Shown piece after piece: positions 36,326 through 44,803 of a DNA stretch of 64,000 nt (the stretch's first letter is position 1; each line of letters opens with the position of its first letter). Position numbers and translations under genes: made by a program. The notes under the pieces were generated by a model that did no database searches, had not been told where the DNA came from, and worked only from the letters and a program-made list of their open reading frames with translations. Location of the stretch: assembly GCF_000740775.1 (NCBI RefSeq), contig NZ_JFGS01000018.1, forward strand, positions 1 through 64,000, written 5' to 3'. This stretch comes from Haematobacter missouriensis (lineage in GTDB: Bacteria > Pseudomonadota > Alphaproteobacteria > Rhodobacterales > Rhodobacteraceae).

Positions 36326-36373
36326 GGTGCAAACGAGGCTGGGGTGCAAACGAGGCTGGGGTGCGACCAAGGC
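36326..36373 (+). repeat. 17-bp tandem repeat
   Basis: GGTGCAAACGAGGCTGG occurs twice in perfect tandem (36326-36342 and 36343-36359), followed by a decayed third unit ending near 36373. No function is apparent. Confidence 0.8.
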
Positions 36374-36495
36374 GACCGCTGCGGCATGGCAACGCTTTGG
36401 CTCTTGCTCGCGCCGTCAATCCGCCGTGGGGCAGAGCCCGAAGCGTCGCGGCGGAAGCGGCCAATCCCGCCCGCGCCCGGACCCGCTTCCCGGGA

Positions 36496-37521
36496 TCAAG
36501 ACGCTCCCGCCGCGCCCTTCCGCCAGTAGGCGGTGACGAAATGTGTCTCGCGCGGATGGTTCAGGACGGTGCGGAGATGGCTGCGAAGTTCGCGGAAGGC
36601 GGCGAATTCCAGCCCGGCCCAGACATAGGTTTCCGGCGGGACGGACAGCGTTTTCAGCGCTGCCACCAGAGCTGCGCCGGGCGGGCCGTCGCGAAGGAAC
36701 CAGTGCAGCTCCACGCCGCCGGGGTGAGGGAGCGCCTGCCGCTCCGCCGCATCCGAAACCTCAATGAAGGCGTGGCCCTGCATGTCCGGGGCCGCGTCCT
36801 CCAGTGCGCGGGCGATGGCGGGCAGGGCAGTCTCATCTCCCGCAAGCAGCACGTGGCCTTCCCGCGGGATGCCACCGCCGCCGGGGCCGACCAGCGCCAG
36901 CCGCTCCCCCACCCGCGCCGTGGCGGCAAAGGCCGAACCGGGACCGGCGTCGTCATGCAGAACGAAGTCGATTTCCATCCAACCTGCCGCCGGGTCGATG
37001 CGGCGGATGGTATATTTGCGCACGACCCCGTTGCCGAAGGTGAACCGCCCCTCGGCATCGAAATGGGGCCAGACGGGGGCTTCATCCGCCGGCGGCAGCA
37101 GCAGCTTGCAGTGCAGCGCCGACAGGTCGGCGAAGCGCAGCAGCTCCGGGCCGGACAGCCGGAGGCGGCGCATGGCGGGGGTGATGTCCTCAATCCCCAC
37201 GATCTCCATCTGGCGGAAGTTGGGAGGGACAGTCGTCTCGGGGAGGCCCCAGTCAACCTTCGGGCCGCCGAACTCTGCCAGATGTTCGCCAAGGTCGAGG
37301 CGCATCTCATGGGCGAGGGAGGCATCAGCGCCCCATGCCTCCATCTCCAGCACATCCGCAGCCACGGTGACGGTGGCGCGACGGAGGCCGAAGTCGATGC
37401 GCCAGACCCCTTCCGCCGTCTCCACCCGTGCGCCATGGCCGCCCAGATGCTCTGCGATCAGCCGGGCGAGCGCGGGTGCCTCCGGGGTAGTGACGCGGGC
37501 GGTGGTGGTCATCTCAGGCAT
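36496..37521 (-). CDS. Siderophore-interacting protein with N-terminal DUF2218
   Basis: A 341-residue cytoplasmic flavoprotein that reduces ferric siderophores and releases iron. The first 90 residues match DUF2218 (MTTTARVTTPEAPALARLIAEHLGGH; LEMEAWG). Then comes a ViuB-like FAD-binding domain with VVRKYTIRRIDPAAGWMEIDFVLH and GPGSAFAATARVGERLALVGPGGG, and the C-terminal SIP domain with LLAGDETALPAIARALE and YVWAGLEFAAFRELRSHL. ATG 37521 is preferred over the TTG at 37536 because GGAG is 9 nt upstream. It overlaps the ATPase 3' end by 8 bp as the last gene of the siderophore operon. Confidence 0.86.
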   Translation of the reverse strand: MPEMTTTARVTTPEAPALARLIAEHLGGHGARVETAEGVWRIDFGLRRATVTVAADVLEMEAWGADASLAHEMRLDLGEHLAEFGGPKVDWGLPETTVPPNFRQMEIVGIEDITPAMRRLRLSGPELLRFADLSALHCKLLLPPADEAPVWPHFDAEGRFTFGNGVVRKYTIRRIDPAAGWMEIDFVLHDDAGPGSAFAATARVGERLALVGPGGGGIPREGHVLLAGDETALPAIARALEDAAPDMQGHAFIEVSDAAERQALPHPGGVELHWFLRDGPPGAALVAALKTLSVPPETYVWAGLEFAAFRELRSHLRTVLNHPRETHFVTAYWRKGAAGAS

Positions 37522-38284
37522 GGTCATGCTCTCCAATCAGTCGCCGGATGCGCAGGGCGCCCCGGTCCAGTTCCGCCTCCACGCCCCAGACGCGGGCGAA
37601 GATGTCGGGCGTCAGGACGGTCTCCGTCGCGCCCTCGGCGGCCAGTCGTCCGCTTTCCAGCACGGCCACACGCTCCGCCCATGCGGCGGCAAGCGGGATG
37701 TCATGCAGCACGACGACGATCCGCCGCCCGTCCCGCGCGATCTCGGCCAGAAGCTGCATGACGCGGTGCTGATGGGCGATGTCGAGCATGCTCGTCGGCT
37801 CGTCCAGCAAAAGGAGCGGTGCGTCGCCGGCCAGCGCGGGGGCAAGGCCCGCCATCTGCCGCTGCCCGCCCGAGAGCCTGTCCAGCCGGTCGAGCGCCAG
37901 CCCCCCCGCCCCCAGCCGATCAAGCGCGGTGAGCGCCGCTTCCGCCGCGCTTTCACGCGACAGGCCCGGACGGGCCGCGCGGATCGCGGCGACGGAGGCT
38001 TCCAGCACGGTCAGCCCCACGCCGGAGGGCAGCATCTGCGGCACGAAAGCCACCTTGCGCGCCCGGTCGCGCGGCGAAAGGGCCAGCAGGTCCACGCTGT
38101 CGAGCCGGACCTCTCCCCGCGCGGGCAGAAGCCCGGCGATGGCGCGGAGCGCGGTGGATTTCCCCGCCCCGTTCGGCCCCAGCAATGCGGTGATGCCGCC
38201 GCCCGCCGTCTGGGACAGCGACAGATCGTGCAGTACCGGGCGACCGGGATAGCCCGACATCAGATGGTGGACGGCAAAGCTCAT
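37514..38284 (-). CDS. Ferric-siderophore ABC transporter ATPase
   Basis: A 256-residue FecE/FhuC-type ABC ATPase. Walker [10 protein letters not shown], signature LSGGQRQMAGLAPALAG, Walker B LLLLDEPTSMLD and switch His in VLHDIP are present. ATG 38284 overlaps the permease stop (ATGA), which fixes the start within a much longer open frame. Confidence 0.9.
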   Translation of the reverse strand: MSFAVHHLMSGYPGRPVLHDLSLSQTAGGGITALLGPNGAGKSTALRAIAGLLPARGEVRLDSVDLLALSPRDRARKVAFVPQMLPSGVGLTVLEASVAAIRAARPGLSRESAAEAALTALDRLGAGGLALDRLDRLSGGQRQMAGLAPALAGDAPLLLLDEPTSMLDIAHQHRVMQLLAEIARDGRRIVVVLHDIPLAAAWAERVAVLESGRLAAEGATETVLTPDIFARVWGVEAELDRGALRIRRLIGEHDHA

Positions 38285-39324
38285 CGCGCGACCCGGGCGA
38301 TCAGGACGAAGAACACCGGCAGGCCGATCAGCGAGGTGACGATCCCCACCGGCAACAGCACGCCGGGGATCACCGTCTTGGCGGCGGCGGAGGCGAGAGA
38401 GACGAGCAGCGCCCCGATCAGCAGGCTCGCGGGCAGGAAATGGCGGTGATCCTCGCCCACCGTCAGCCGCGCGAGATGCGGAGCGACGAGACCCACGAAG
38501 CCGATGGTGCCCGCCGTGGCCACCGCCGCCGCCGCCAGAAGACTGATGCGGAGGAGCGCCATGAACCGCAGCCGCCCGGGATCGACACCGAGGCTCGCCG
38601 CCCGCTCCGCCCCGAGACGCAGCACGGTGAGCCGGGAGGACGCGGCAAGGGAGAACGGCACGGCGATGACCAGCGCCCCCGCCATCAGCGCCACCCGGCG
38701 GCCATCGGCCTGCGCGAGATCGCCCATGCCCCAGAGCGCGAACTGCTTCAGCGCCTCTGCCGGGGCCACGAACTGCACCAGCGCCAGAAGCGCGTTGAAG
38801 GTGAAGACCAGCGCGATGCCGAACAGCACCAGCAGCGCCGCGTTCCCCTCTCTCCCCCGCACCAGCAGTTGCAGCAGCGCGATCGACAGCGCGGCGGCGA
38901 CGAAGGCATTGCCCGCCACGGCAAGGTCCGGCGGCAGCCCCGGCAGGGCCAGCCCGAACACGATCGCCAGTGCCGCGCCGAAGCCGGCGGCCGCCGACAC
39001 ACCCAGCGTGAAGGGGCTGGCGAGCGGATTGTCCAGCACAGTCTGCATTTCCGCCCCCGCCAGCGCGAGCCCCGCGCCCACGAGCAATGCCAGCACGGCG
39101 ACGGGAAGGCGGAGCTTCCACACGATGGTCATGGTCGCGGGGGAAAGCGTGGTATCCCCGCTGAGTGCACGCCACAGGTCACTGATGCTCAACCCCGCAG
39201 GGCCGGTGCAGAGGTCCAGCACGAAGGCACCCACTACCGCCAGCGCCATCACCGCCAGAAATCCGGTGCGCCGCCGTTCTGCCGCGCGGTGGCGGGAAAG
39301 CCGGATATCTGTCGTCGCCGTCAT
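38281..39324 (-). CDS. Ferric-siderophore ABC transporter permease (FecCD family)
   Basis: A 347-residue inner-membrane permease with about 9-10 hydrophobic segments. LRLPVAVLALLVGAGLALAGAEMQTVLDNPLASPFTLGVSAAAGFGAALA is the FecCD hallmark, and GTIGFVGLVAPHLAR follows near the end. ATG 39324 (MTATTDIRL) is the likely start. Only one permease gene is present, so it should work as a homodimer. Confidence 0.9.
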   Translation of the reverse strand: MTATTDIRLSRHRAAERRRTGFLAVMALAVVGAFVLDLCTGPAGLSISDLWRALSGDTTLSPATMTIVWKLRLPVAVLALLVGAGLALAGAEMQTVLDNPLASPFTLGVSAAAGFGAALAIVFGLALPGLPPDLAVAGNAFVAAALSIALLQLLVRGREGNAALLVLFGIALVFTFNALLALVQFVAPAEALKQFALWGMGDLAQADGRRVALMAGALVIAVPFSLAASSRLTVLRLGAERAASLGVDPGRLRFMALLRISLLAAAAVATAGTIGFVGLVAPHLARLTVGEDHRHFLPASLLIGALLVSLASAAAKTVIPGVLLPVGIVTSLIGLPVFFVLIARVAR

Positions 39325-39343
39325 GGGTCTGCCCGTTCCGTTC

Positions 39344-40444
39344 TCACTCCGCTGCGTCGATCCACAGCGCCCCGGTGAGCGGGGCGGCAAGGAAGCGCGC
39401 ATTGATCTCGGCCAGAGTGGCGGCGGGGTCAAGGTCGGGGAACAACTCGGGGTGAATCCAGCGGGCCAGCGCCTCGATGGCGACCATGTTGATGGCGGAG
39501 ATGGTCAACCCGTGCCAGATGCCGTGCAGCCGCTGCGTGGCAAAGGCGGGCGTCTCCGCGATCCCGGTGCGGGAAGCGGCGGCGCGCAGTCCCTGCCGGG
39601 CCGTCTCCGCATCCGCCCCGGGCCCGACGACCAGTCCCCCCGCTGCCGCCAGATAGCTGCCGCCCGTCGCGATATAGACTTGCGGCGCGCGGGCGATGAC
39701 ATATTCCGCGGACAGAGGCCCTGCCATGCCCGGGATGACCTCGGCCCCGATATTCTCCCCGCCCGCGAACTCGACGAAGTCCCCTATGCCCTCGCCCTTG
39801 CCGGGGGACAGGCAGCAGGTTCCGCGCCCGGCATGGGCCTCCAACAGCACGGGGGGGCGGGCATTTTCGGGCAGGTCGGCCAACCGCGCGCTGATCCCCG
39901 CGATCCGCGCGTCGGCAAAGGCGGCATAGGCGCGTGCCTGCTCCTCCCGCCCGATGAGTTGGCCCAGCCGGAGGAGGCCGGCATGCGGCTCCTCCGCCCG
40001 GATGGTGGGTGTGAGCGCCAGCACGGCCACGGAAATGCCTGCGGACTCCAGCACCCGGATCGTCGTAGGAGAGCGGTTGTAGAACGGGTCCAGCACCACC
40101 AGATCGGGGGAAAGCGCGATCAGCCCCTCCACCGAACCGCCCGCCGCCGGATCGCCGATATCCGGCACGGCCGCAAGGGCGGGGAGCGCCGCTTCCATCT
40201 CCGCCCGCGCGCCCGCATCGAGCCGCGCCGCGTTCCAGCCCGCCAGACGCGCGGCCGGATCGGGATCGATCAACGCGAGCGCGATGAACCCCATCCCGTC
40301 GGTCAGCACGATCCTTTGTGCCGGTTGGGCCAGCGTCACCTGCCGTCCCGCGTCGTCGGTGATGGCCACCTCTGCACCGGCAGGCCATGGCAGCAGAGCC
40401 ATCAGGCAGACCGCCGCCCATATCCCGGCACGGGCGGTTGTCAT
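39344..40444 (-). CDS. Ferric-siderophore periplasmic binding protein
   Basis: A 366-residue class III periplasmic binding protein. A signal peptide (MTTARAGIWAAVCLMALLPW, cleavage near PAGA) is followed by VAITDDAGRQVTLAQPAQRIVLTD, the usual FepB/FecB-like start. SVEGLIALSPDLVVLDPFYN gives the helix that joins the two lobes, and TRAEEPHAGLLRLGQLIGREE is typical of the family. I prefer ATG 40444 because of the signal peptide; ATG 40477 is possible. A longer upstream frame would read through the 15-bp tandem repeat and is unlikely to be translated. Confidence 0.83.
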   Translation of the reverse strand: MTTARAGIWAAVCLMALLPWPAGAEVAITDDAGRQVTLAQPAQRIVLTDGMGFIALALIDPDPAARLAGWNAARLDAGARAEMEAALPALAAVPDIGDPAAGGSVEGLIALSPDLVVLDPFYNRSPTTIRVLESAGISVAVLALTPTIRAEEPHAGLLRLGQLIGREEQARAYAAFADARIAGISARLADLPENARPPVLLEAHAGRGTCCLSPGKGEGIGDFVEFAGGENIGAEVIPGMAGPLSAEYVIARAPQVYIATGGSYLAAAGGLVVGPGADAETARQGLRAAASRTGIAETPAFATQRLHGIWHGLTISAINMVAIEALARWIHPELFPDLDPAATLAEINARFLAAPLTGALWIDAAE

Positions 40445-40506
40445 GGCCGTCACCGCCGCCGCCAACCCCGCCGCCATCCCCCGCGCCACCCATGACCGGC
40501 GTCCCG

Positions 40507-40575
40507 CCTGCTGGGGATGTGCCTGCTGGGGATGTGCCTGCTGGGGATGTGCCTGCTGGGGATGTGCCTGCTGGG
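40507..40575 (-). repeat. 15-bp tandem repeat in the binding-protein leader
   Basis: CCTGCTGGGGATGTG (plus strand) is repeated 4.6 times without a mismatch. It sits between the receptor stop and the binding-protein start, in the transcribed leader if the operon is read through. Copy-number change would alter leader length without shifting a frame. Confidence 0.9.
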
Positions 40576-40650
40576 CCGCCCCGCGTGCGGGGGCGGGCCA
40601 GCAGGTCGCAGGGCTGCCCGCTTCCGGCTGCGGGAGGCGGGCCAGCCGCT

Positions 40651-43203
40651 TCACCATGAGTAGGCGAGGGTGAGCAGCACGCGCCGTTCCGCCCCGAAGG
40701 AACAGGTGCCGTAGCCGTTGCAAGCCGCGACATAGTCCTTGTCGAAGAGGTTCGTCACGTTCAGGTTGGCGCGGAGCCCTGCCAACGATGGATCCTGCGC
40801 CCCGAAGTCGTAACCGATGGCGAGATCGACCAGCGTGAAGCTGTCCACCTTCGCGGCCCGGCCCTCATACGGCCCTTCGGCCGCGCCCCAGACATTGTTG
40901 CCGGTGGCATAGGTGGAGCCGACGTAGCGCACGCCGCCGCCCACCGACAGCCCGGGAACAGGGGATGAGGCGGGCAGGCGGTAGTTGAGCCAAAGCGAGG
41001 CGATCTGATCGGGAACGCCGGTCAGATGCTTGTCCACCGAGCGGTCGCCGTTCAGGATGTCCGGGTTGATCGACGCGTCGGAGGATTCCGTCAGCCGCAC
41101 CTTCTGGTAGGTATAGCTGCCGATCAGGTCCAGCCCCTGCGCCAGCGACGCGCGGGCTTCAAGCTCCACACCCTTGGCCTCGGACTTGTTGTCCTGCGTG
41201 TAGCAGGTGGAGTAGGCGCCCACATTGGCCGCGCATTCCGCCACGTTGACCGAATCCGCCACCGGCTGGCCGTCCTTGCTGCCGGAGAACAGGGTGATGC
41301 CGAAAGACCGGTCGCCCGCAGGGGCGAGGTAGCGCAGACCGCCCTCCAGCATCTTGCCGGTAGAGGGGTGCAGCACGTCGCCCGATGCGGTCACGCCCAG
41401 CTCCGGCTCGAACGAGGTCGAGTAGTTCACGAAGGGCGCGAAGCCGTTGTCCATCAGGTAGACGGTGCCGAGCTGCCAGGACACCTTTGAGTCCTTGGCG
41501 GAGGAGGACGTCACTGCCCCGTTCAGCCCGTTCGTCACGCTGGAGCCGGAGCGGATGTCGTCATGACGGAGCCCCGCCATGAAGCGCCACTGCCCGAAGG
41601 ACGCCTGCTCCTGAAGATAGAAGCCCGTTTGCTCGAACGGCTGGCGGAAGGCGCGGAATGGCGTCACCCGGTCGATGTCCAGCCCGTAGACGGGATTGAA
41701 GATGTTGATCGCCGGATAGTTGGCCCTGTCCCAGCCGTCGCGGAACCCGCCCGAGAGCTTCTGGTAATCCACGCCCGCGAGCAGCGTGTGATCGACGGAG
41801 CCGGTGGAGAATTTCGCCTGTGCATAAGTGTCGAAGGCGGTGGAATAGGACTGATGGTCGGCAAGGTAGATCAGCCGGTTCATCGTCACCTCGTCCGACA
41901 TCCACGAGAAGTCGAGCGACTTGGTGGTGCTGTCGAGCTCACCGTAGCGGAAGCGGCTGTGAACGCTCCAGACAGGGTTGAACTGGTGGTCGAACTGGAA
42001 GCCGATGGATTTCTGCGTCCGGCTGTATTCCTGCCAGTTGGGATCGCCCTGCCAGAAGGTGGGAGACACGGTGCCATAGCCCGGGATCGGCAGAACGGAG
42101 CCGAGCGGCGGCAGGAACTGCCCGTCCGGCGCCTTCGGGTCGTGCTGATACATCGCCTGCAGGGTGAGCCGAGTGTCGTCCGTCGGCGCCCAGGTGAGCG
42201 AGGGGGCCACCAGCACACGTTCGTCATGCTGGTAGTCGATCCCCGTCTTGCCCGCACGGCCGAGCGCGATGAAACGATAGGCGAAATCCTCGTTGAGCGG
42301 GCCGGTCAGGTCGATGCCCGCTTCCTTGCGACCATGGCTGCCGAAGGCCAGATAAGCGTCCCGCGCGCGGGTGAATTCCGGTTGCTTGGAGACAAGGTTG
42401 ACGATCCCGCCGGGGGAGCCGGAACCGAAGAGCGTGGAGGCGGGGCCCTTCACCACTTCCACACGCTCCAGCATCCACGGGTCGAACTGCACCGCCGTCC
42501 GGTCCGGGAAGCGCCAGCGCAGCCCGTCCAGCGTGCTGGCATAGCTCGCATCGGCGGAGAACCCGCCCGAGCCACGCACGAAATAGCTGTCGAACCTGTC
42601 CGATTGCGCCCCGGCGGTGCCGGTGACGATGCCCGGCGTATAGCGGAGCGCCTGGCTGACGGTGGTCGCGCCCTGTTCCTCCATCTGTTCCCGCCCGATG
42701 ACGTTCACGGTCTGCGGCGTCTCGATCAGCGGCGTATCGGTGCGGGTGGCGGAGGTGGAGACGCGGGGGACGATCCCGGCGGGGCCGGTGCCGCTGTTCT
42801 GCGCCGTCAGCATGACGGGAGACAGAACGGTGCCCGATGCCGCGCCGGTTGCGGCGGCGGGCGCAAGAAGGGCCGCGCTGCTTGCCCCCGTGCGCTGGAG
42901 CGCGATGCCCGTGCCCTCCAGCATCTGCCGCAGCGCCGCTTCGGGCGCGAGGCTGCCGGCGACGGCGCGTGTCGTCACGCCGGCGAGCGCCGGCGGATAG
43001 GCGACCTGCCAGCCTGTCGCCCGACCGAAGGCGCTCATCGCGCTGGAAAGTGGTTGTGCCGCGATGGTGATGCTCTGGCTCTGCGCCTCCGCGGGGAGCG
43101 TTGTTGCCGCCCCGAGCAGCGGTCCCGCCAGTGCCACGCTCAGGAGCAGCCGCGCGATCCCCCGGCTCCGCGCCTTTCGAGGTTCCGTTTTATGGCCGTT
43201 CAT
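40651..43203 (-). CDS. TonB-dependent siderophore receptor with STN signalling domain
   Basis: An 850-residue outer-membrane receptor. It has a signal peptide (about 1-40), then the STN domain (about 42-112, SITIAAQPLSSAMSAFGRATGWQVAYPPALAG) that talks to FecR-type regulators. The plug domain follows (TPQTVNVIGREQMEEQGATTVSQALRYTPGI; ERVEVVKGPASTLFGSGSPGGIVNLVSKQP), and a 22-strand barrel ends in AYSW with the terminal aromatic residue. It belongs to the FoxA/FhuA/FpvA-like siderophore group. The matching FecI-FecR pair lies just upstream. The siderophore is not identifiable. Confidence 0.92.
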   Translation of the reverse strand: MNGHKTEPRKARSRGIARLLLSVALAGPLLGAATTLPAEAQSQSITIAAQPLSSAMSAFGRATGWQVAYPPALAGVTTRAVAGSLAPEAALRQMLEGTGIALQRTGASSAALLAPAAATGAASGTVLSPVMLTAQNSGTGPAGIVPRVSTSATRTDTPLIETPQTVNVIGREQMEEQGATTVSQALRYTPGIVTGTAGAQSDRFDSYFVRGSGGFSADASYASTLDGLRWRFPDRTAVQFDPWMLERVEVVKGPASTLFGSGSPGGIVNLVSKQPEFTRARDAYLAFGSHGRKEAGIDLTGPLNEDFAYRFIALGRAGKTGIDYQHDERVLVAPSLTWAPTDDTRLTLQAMYQHDPKAPDGQFLPPLGSVLPIPGYGTVSPTFWQGDPNWQEYSRTQKSIGFQFDHQFNPVWSVHSRFRYGELDSTTKSLDFSWMSDEVTMNRLIYLADHQSYSTAFDTYAQAKFSTGSVDHTLLAGVDYQKLSGGFRDGWDRANYPAINIFNPVYGLDIDRVTPFRAFRQPFEQTGFYLQEQASFGQWRFMAGLRHDDIRSGSSVTNGLNGAVTSSSAKDSKVSWQLGTVYLMDNGFAPFVNYSTSFEPELGVTASGDVLHPSTGKMLEGGLRYLAPAGDRSFGITLFSGSKDGQPVADSVNVAECAANVGAYSTCYTQDNKSEAKGVELEARASLAQGLDLIGSYTYQKVRLTESSDASINPDILNGDRSVDKHLTGVPDQIASLWLNYRLPASSPVPGLSVGGGVRYVGSTYATGNNVWGAAEGPYEGRAAKVDSFTLVDLAIGYDFGAQDPSLAGLRANLNVTNLFDKDYVAACNGYGTCSFGAERRVLLTLAYSW

Positions 43204-43358
43204 CTGTCCCTCTCATGTCGGGCGCATATGTCGCCCCTTCGGAAACAGTGACGTTCAGGCCCTGCCCGCGTCACAAATTTTTCCCGACTTTTTTACTTTT
43301 TCTTTTTCGCCGTGTCGCGCCGGACCTTCATGCCCCCGGCATTCGTCCGGTTCGAGCC
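43204..43358. promoter_or_regulatory. Receptor promoter region between fecR and the receptor gene
   Basis: A 155-bp gap holding the receptor promoter. On the minus strand GTCGGGAAAAATTTGTGAC (near 43274-43292) resembles the A-rich -35 region recognised by iron-type ECF sigma factors. The match is only suggestive. No clear Fur box was found here. Confidence 0.4.
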
Positions 43359-44297
43359 TCAGTAGAGCACCACCGCCCCGCCCGGCAGGCGACGAATGGT
43401 GAGGTCCGAAAGCCCCGCCAGCGCTGCCAGCGCGGCATCCGGATCGCGCAGCGAGAAACTGCCCGAGACGTTCCGCCCCGCTCCTCGTAACAGCATGACA
43501 GGCGCCGCCCGATAGCGCCCGATCTCCGCCACCGCCGTGGCGAGCGGCGCGTCGCGCATCTCCATCCGCCCACCGAGCCATGCCAGCGCGCTGTCCGTAT
43601 CGGCCCGTGTGACCGGCGACAGGCCGCCGCTGGCGAGGGCAGTTATGGCCTCCCCCGGCTCTAGCATCGCCTCGTCCGGACCGCCAATCTCGCGCACCGC
43701 CACGTGGCCCTCGCGGAGCATGACACGGTCCCCCACCTCGTCGAGCCGGACGGCGAACTCGGTGCCGGTCACGCGCACTTCACCCTGCCTGCCCGTGACG
43801 ATGAAGGGGTGGAGCGCGTCATGTGCCACGTCGAAGAACGCCTCGCCCGCCAACAGCCGCACATGCCGGACGCCGCCTGTCATCTCCACCGCGATGGCGG
43901 AGCCGGTGTTCAGCGTCACCTGTGTTCCATCGGCCAGCGCGATGCGCTCCTGCTCTCCCGCGCGGGTCGTATAGTCGGCCTGCCAGGCGATGAGCAGCCG
44001 GGGAGCCTGCCAGATCAGGCAGGCGACCAGCAGCACCGCCGCAATCCGGGCTGCGATCGCCCATGGCTGACGGGATCTGTCAGGCCGGTGGACCGGAGGG
44101 CGCAGAGCGGCGGAAGCGGCGCGAAGGGCAGGCGCCTGCCATGTGGCGACGATGTCGTCGTAAGCGGCGCGATGGCGCGCATCCGCAGCCAGCCAGTGCT
44201 CGAACGCCGTCCGGTCCGCCGCAGCCCTGTCGTCACCGAGCCGCAGGAACCAGTCCAGAGCCTGTTCCTCCACCTCGCCGCTTGTCGATGCGGGCAT
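43359..44297 (-). CDS. fecR: FecR-family anti-sigma regulator
   Basis: A 312-residue inner-membrane sigma regulator. The N-terminal cytoplasmic part holds ALDWFLRL and FEHWLAADARHRAAYDDI, the DUF4880 motif. One membrane segment (AIAARIAAVLLVACLIW) follows near residue 90. The periplasmic FecR domain has LADGTQVTLNTGSAIAVE, GEAFFDVAHDALHPFIVTG and GTEFAVR, and the C-terminal STN-contact region ends the protein. ATG 44297 shares one base with the fecI stop (TGATG). It should relay receptor occupancy to FecI. Confidence 0.9.
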   Translation of the reverse strand: MPASTSGEVEEQALDWFLRLGDDRAAADRTAFEHWLAADARHRAAYDDIVATWQAPALRAASAALRPPVHRPDRSRQPWAIAARIAAVLLVACLIWQAPRLLIAWQADYTTRAGEQERIALADGTQVTLNTGSAIAVEMTGGVRHVRLLAGEAFFDVAHDALHPFIVTGRQGEVRVTGTEFAVRLDEVGDRVMLREGHVAVREIGGPDEAMLEPGEAITALASGGLSPVTRADTDSALAWLGGRMEMRDAPLATAVAEIGRYRAAPVMLLRGAGRNVSGSFSLRDPDAALAALAGLSDLTIRRLPGGAVVLY

Positions 44298-44803
44298 CAG
44301 TCTCCCTCGATCCGGCGCATCACGTCTCGGCAATGGCCCATGACCAGCTTCATGTCGTTATAGACGGTGTTGCGCGACACGCCGAGATCCTCTGCAATCC
44401 GGGCATAGCTCCAACCTTCGACATAGGAAAGCCGCCAGACCTCCCGCGCGCGTTCGGGCAGGGAGGCGAGGGCCGTCCGCAGCGCGGTGATCCGCTGTCG
44501 TTCAATAAGGCAGGCTTCGGGGGTCGGTGCGTCGGTTGCCACGCCCTCCAGCGCGGCGGTGTCAAAAACTTCCGTCTCCACCCGCGCGCGTCTGCGAGCG
44601 CGGCGTGCATGGTCCGTTGCAATGTTGCGGGCGGTTTCGTTCAGAAAGGCTTCGGGCCGGTTCACCGGCTGGGTGGCGACGGCACGCGTGAGCTGGACCC
44701 AGGCATCCTGCGCGAGATCCTCTGCCGTATGCCAGTGTCCGACGTGCCCGGCCAGCCGCGCGAGCAGGGATCGTCGTCTGAGGAGATAGAGTTCGGTCAG
44801 CAC
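44297..44803 (-). CDS. fecI: ECF sigma factor of the FecI type
   Basis: A 168-residue iron-responsive sigma factor. Region 2 (TAEDLAQDAWVQLTRA; PEAFLNETARNIATDHARRARR) and region 4 (LPERAREVWRLSYVEGWSYARIAEDLGVSRNTVYNDMKLVMGH) are clear. I chose the GTG at 44803 (VLTELY): GGGAGAG lies 6 nt upstream and the length is that of FecI; a longer ATG frame adds 87 unrelated residues. With FecR and the STN-bearing receptor it forms a cell-surface signalling system that turns on siderophore uptake. Confidence 0.9.
   Translation of the reverse strand: MLTELYLLRRRSLLARLAGHVGHWHTAEDLAQDAWVQLTRAVATQPVNRPEAFLNETARNIATDHARRARRRARVETEVFDTAALEGVATDAPTPEACLIERQRITALRTALASLPERAREVWRLSYVEGWSYARIAEDLGVSRNTVYNDMKLVMGHCRDVMRRIEGD

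Larger units (their letters stand above)
35384..36495. other. Gene-free region of about 1.1 kb
   Basis: I find no supported gene. Contents: the mop promoter region; a strong hairpin GGCGGGA-GGC-TCCCGCC (35599-35615); about 500 bp with nothing recognisable; dispersed element copy C (36144-36296); and a short tandem repeat (36326-36373). The open frames here have no family features and disagree with each other, so this looks like a decayed junction. Confidence 0.5.

Noticed and set aside
37514-39175. A 553-residue frame that would fuse an upstream segment to the siderophore ATPase
   Set aside because: The upstream part overlaps the permease gene in another frame. The ATPase starts at 38284 with an ATGA overlap.
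40507-40575. CRISPR-like appearance of the 15-bp repeat
   Set aside because: The units are directly adjacent with no spacers and no cas genes are present.
41563-43251. A 562-residue open frame antisense to the TonB receptor
   Set aside because: Shadow of the receptor gene, without recognisable domains.
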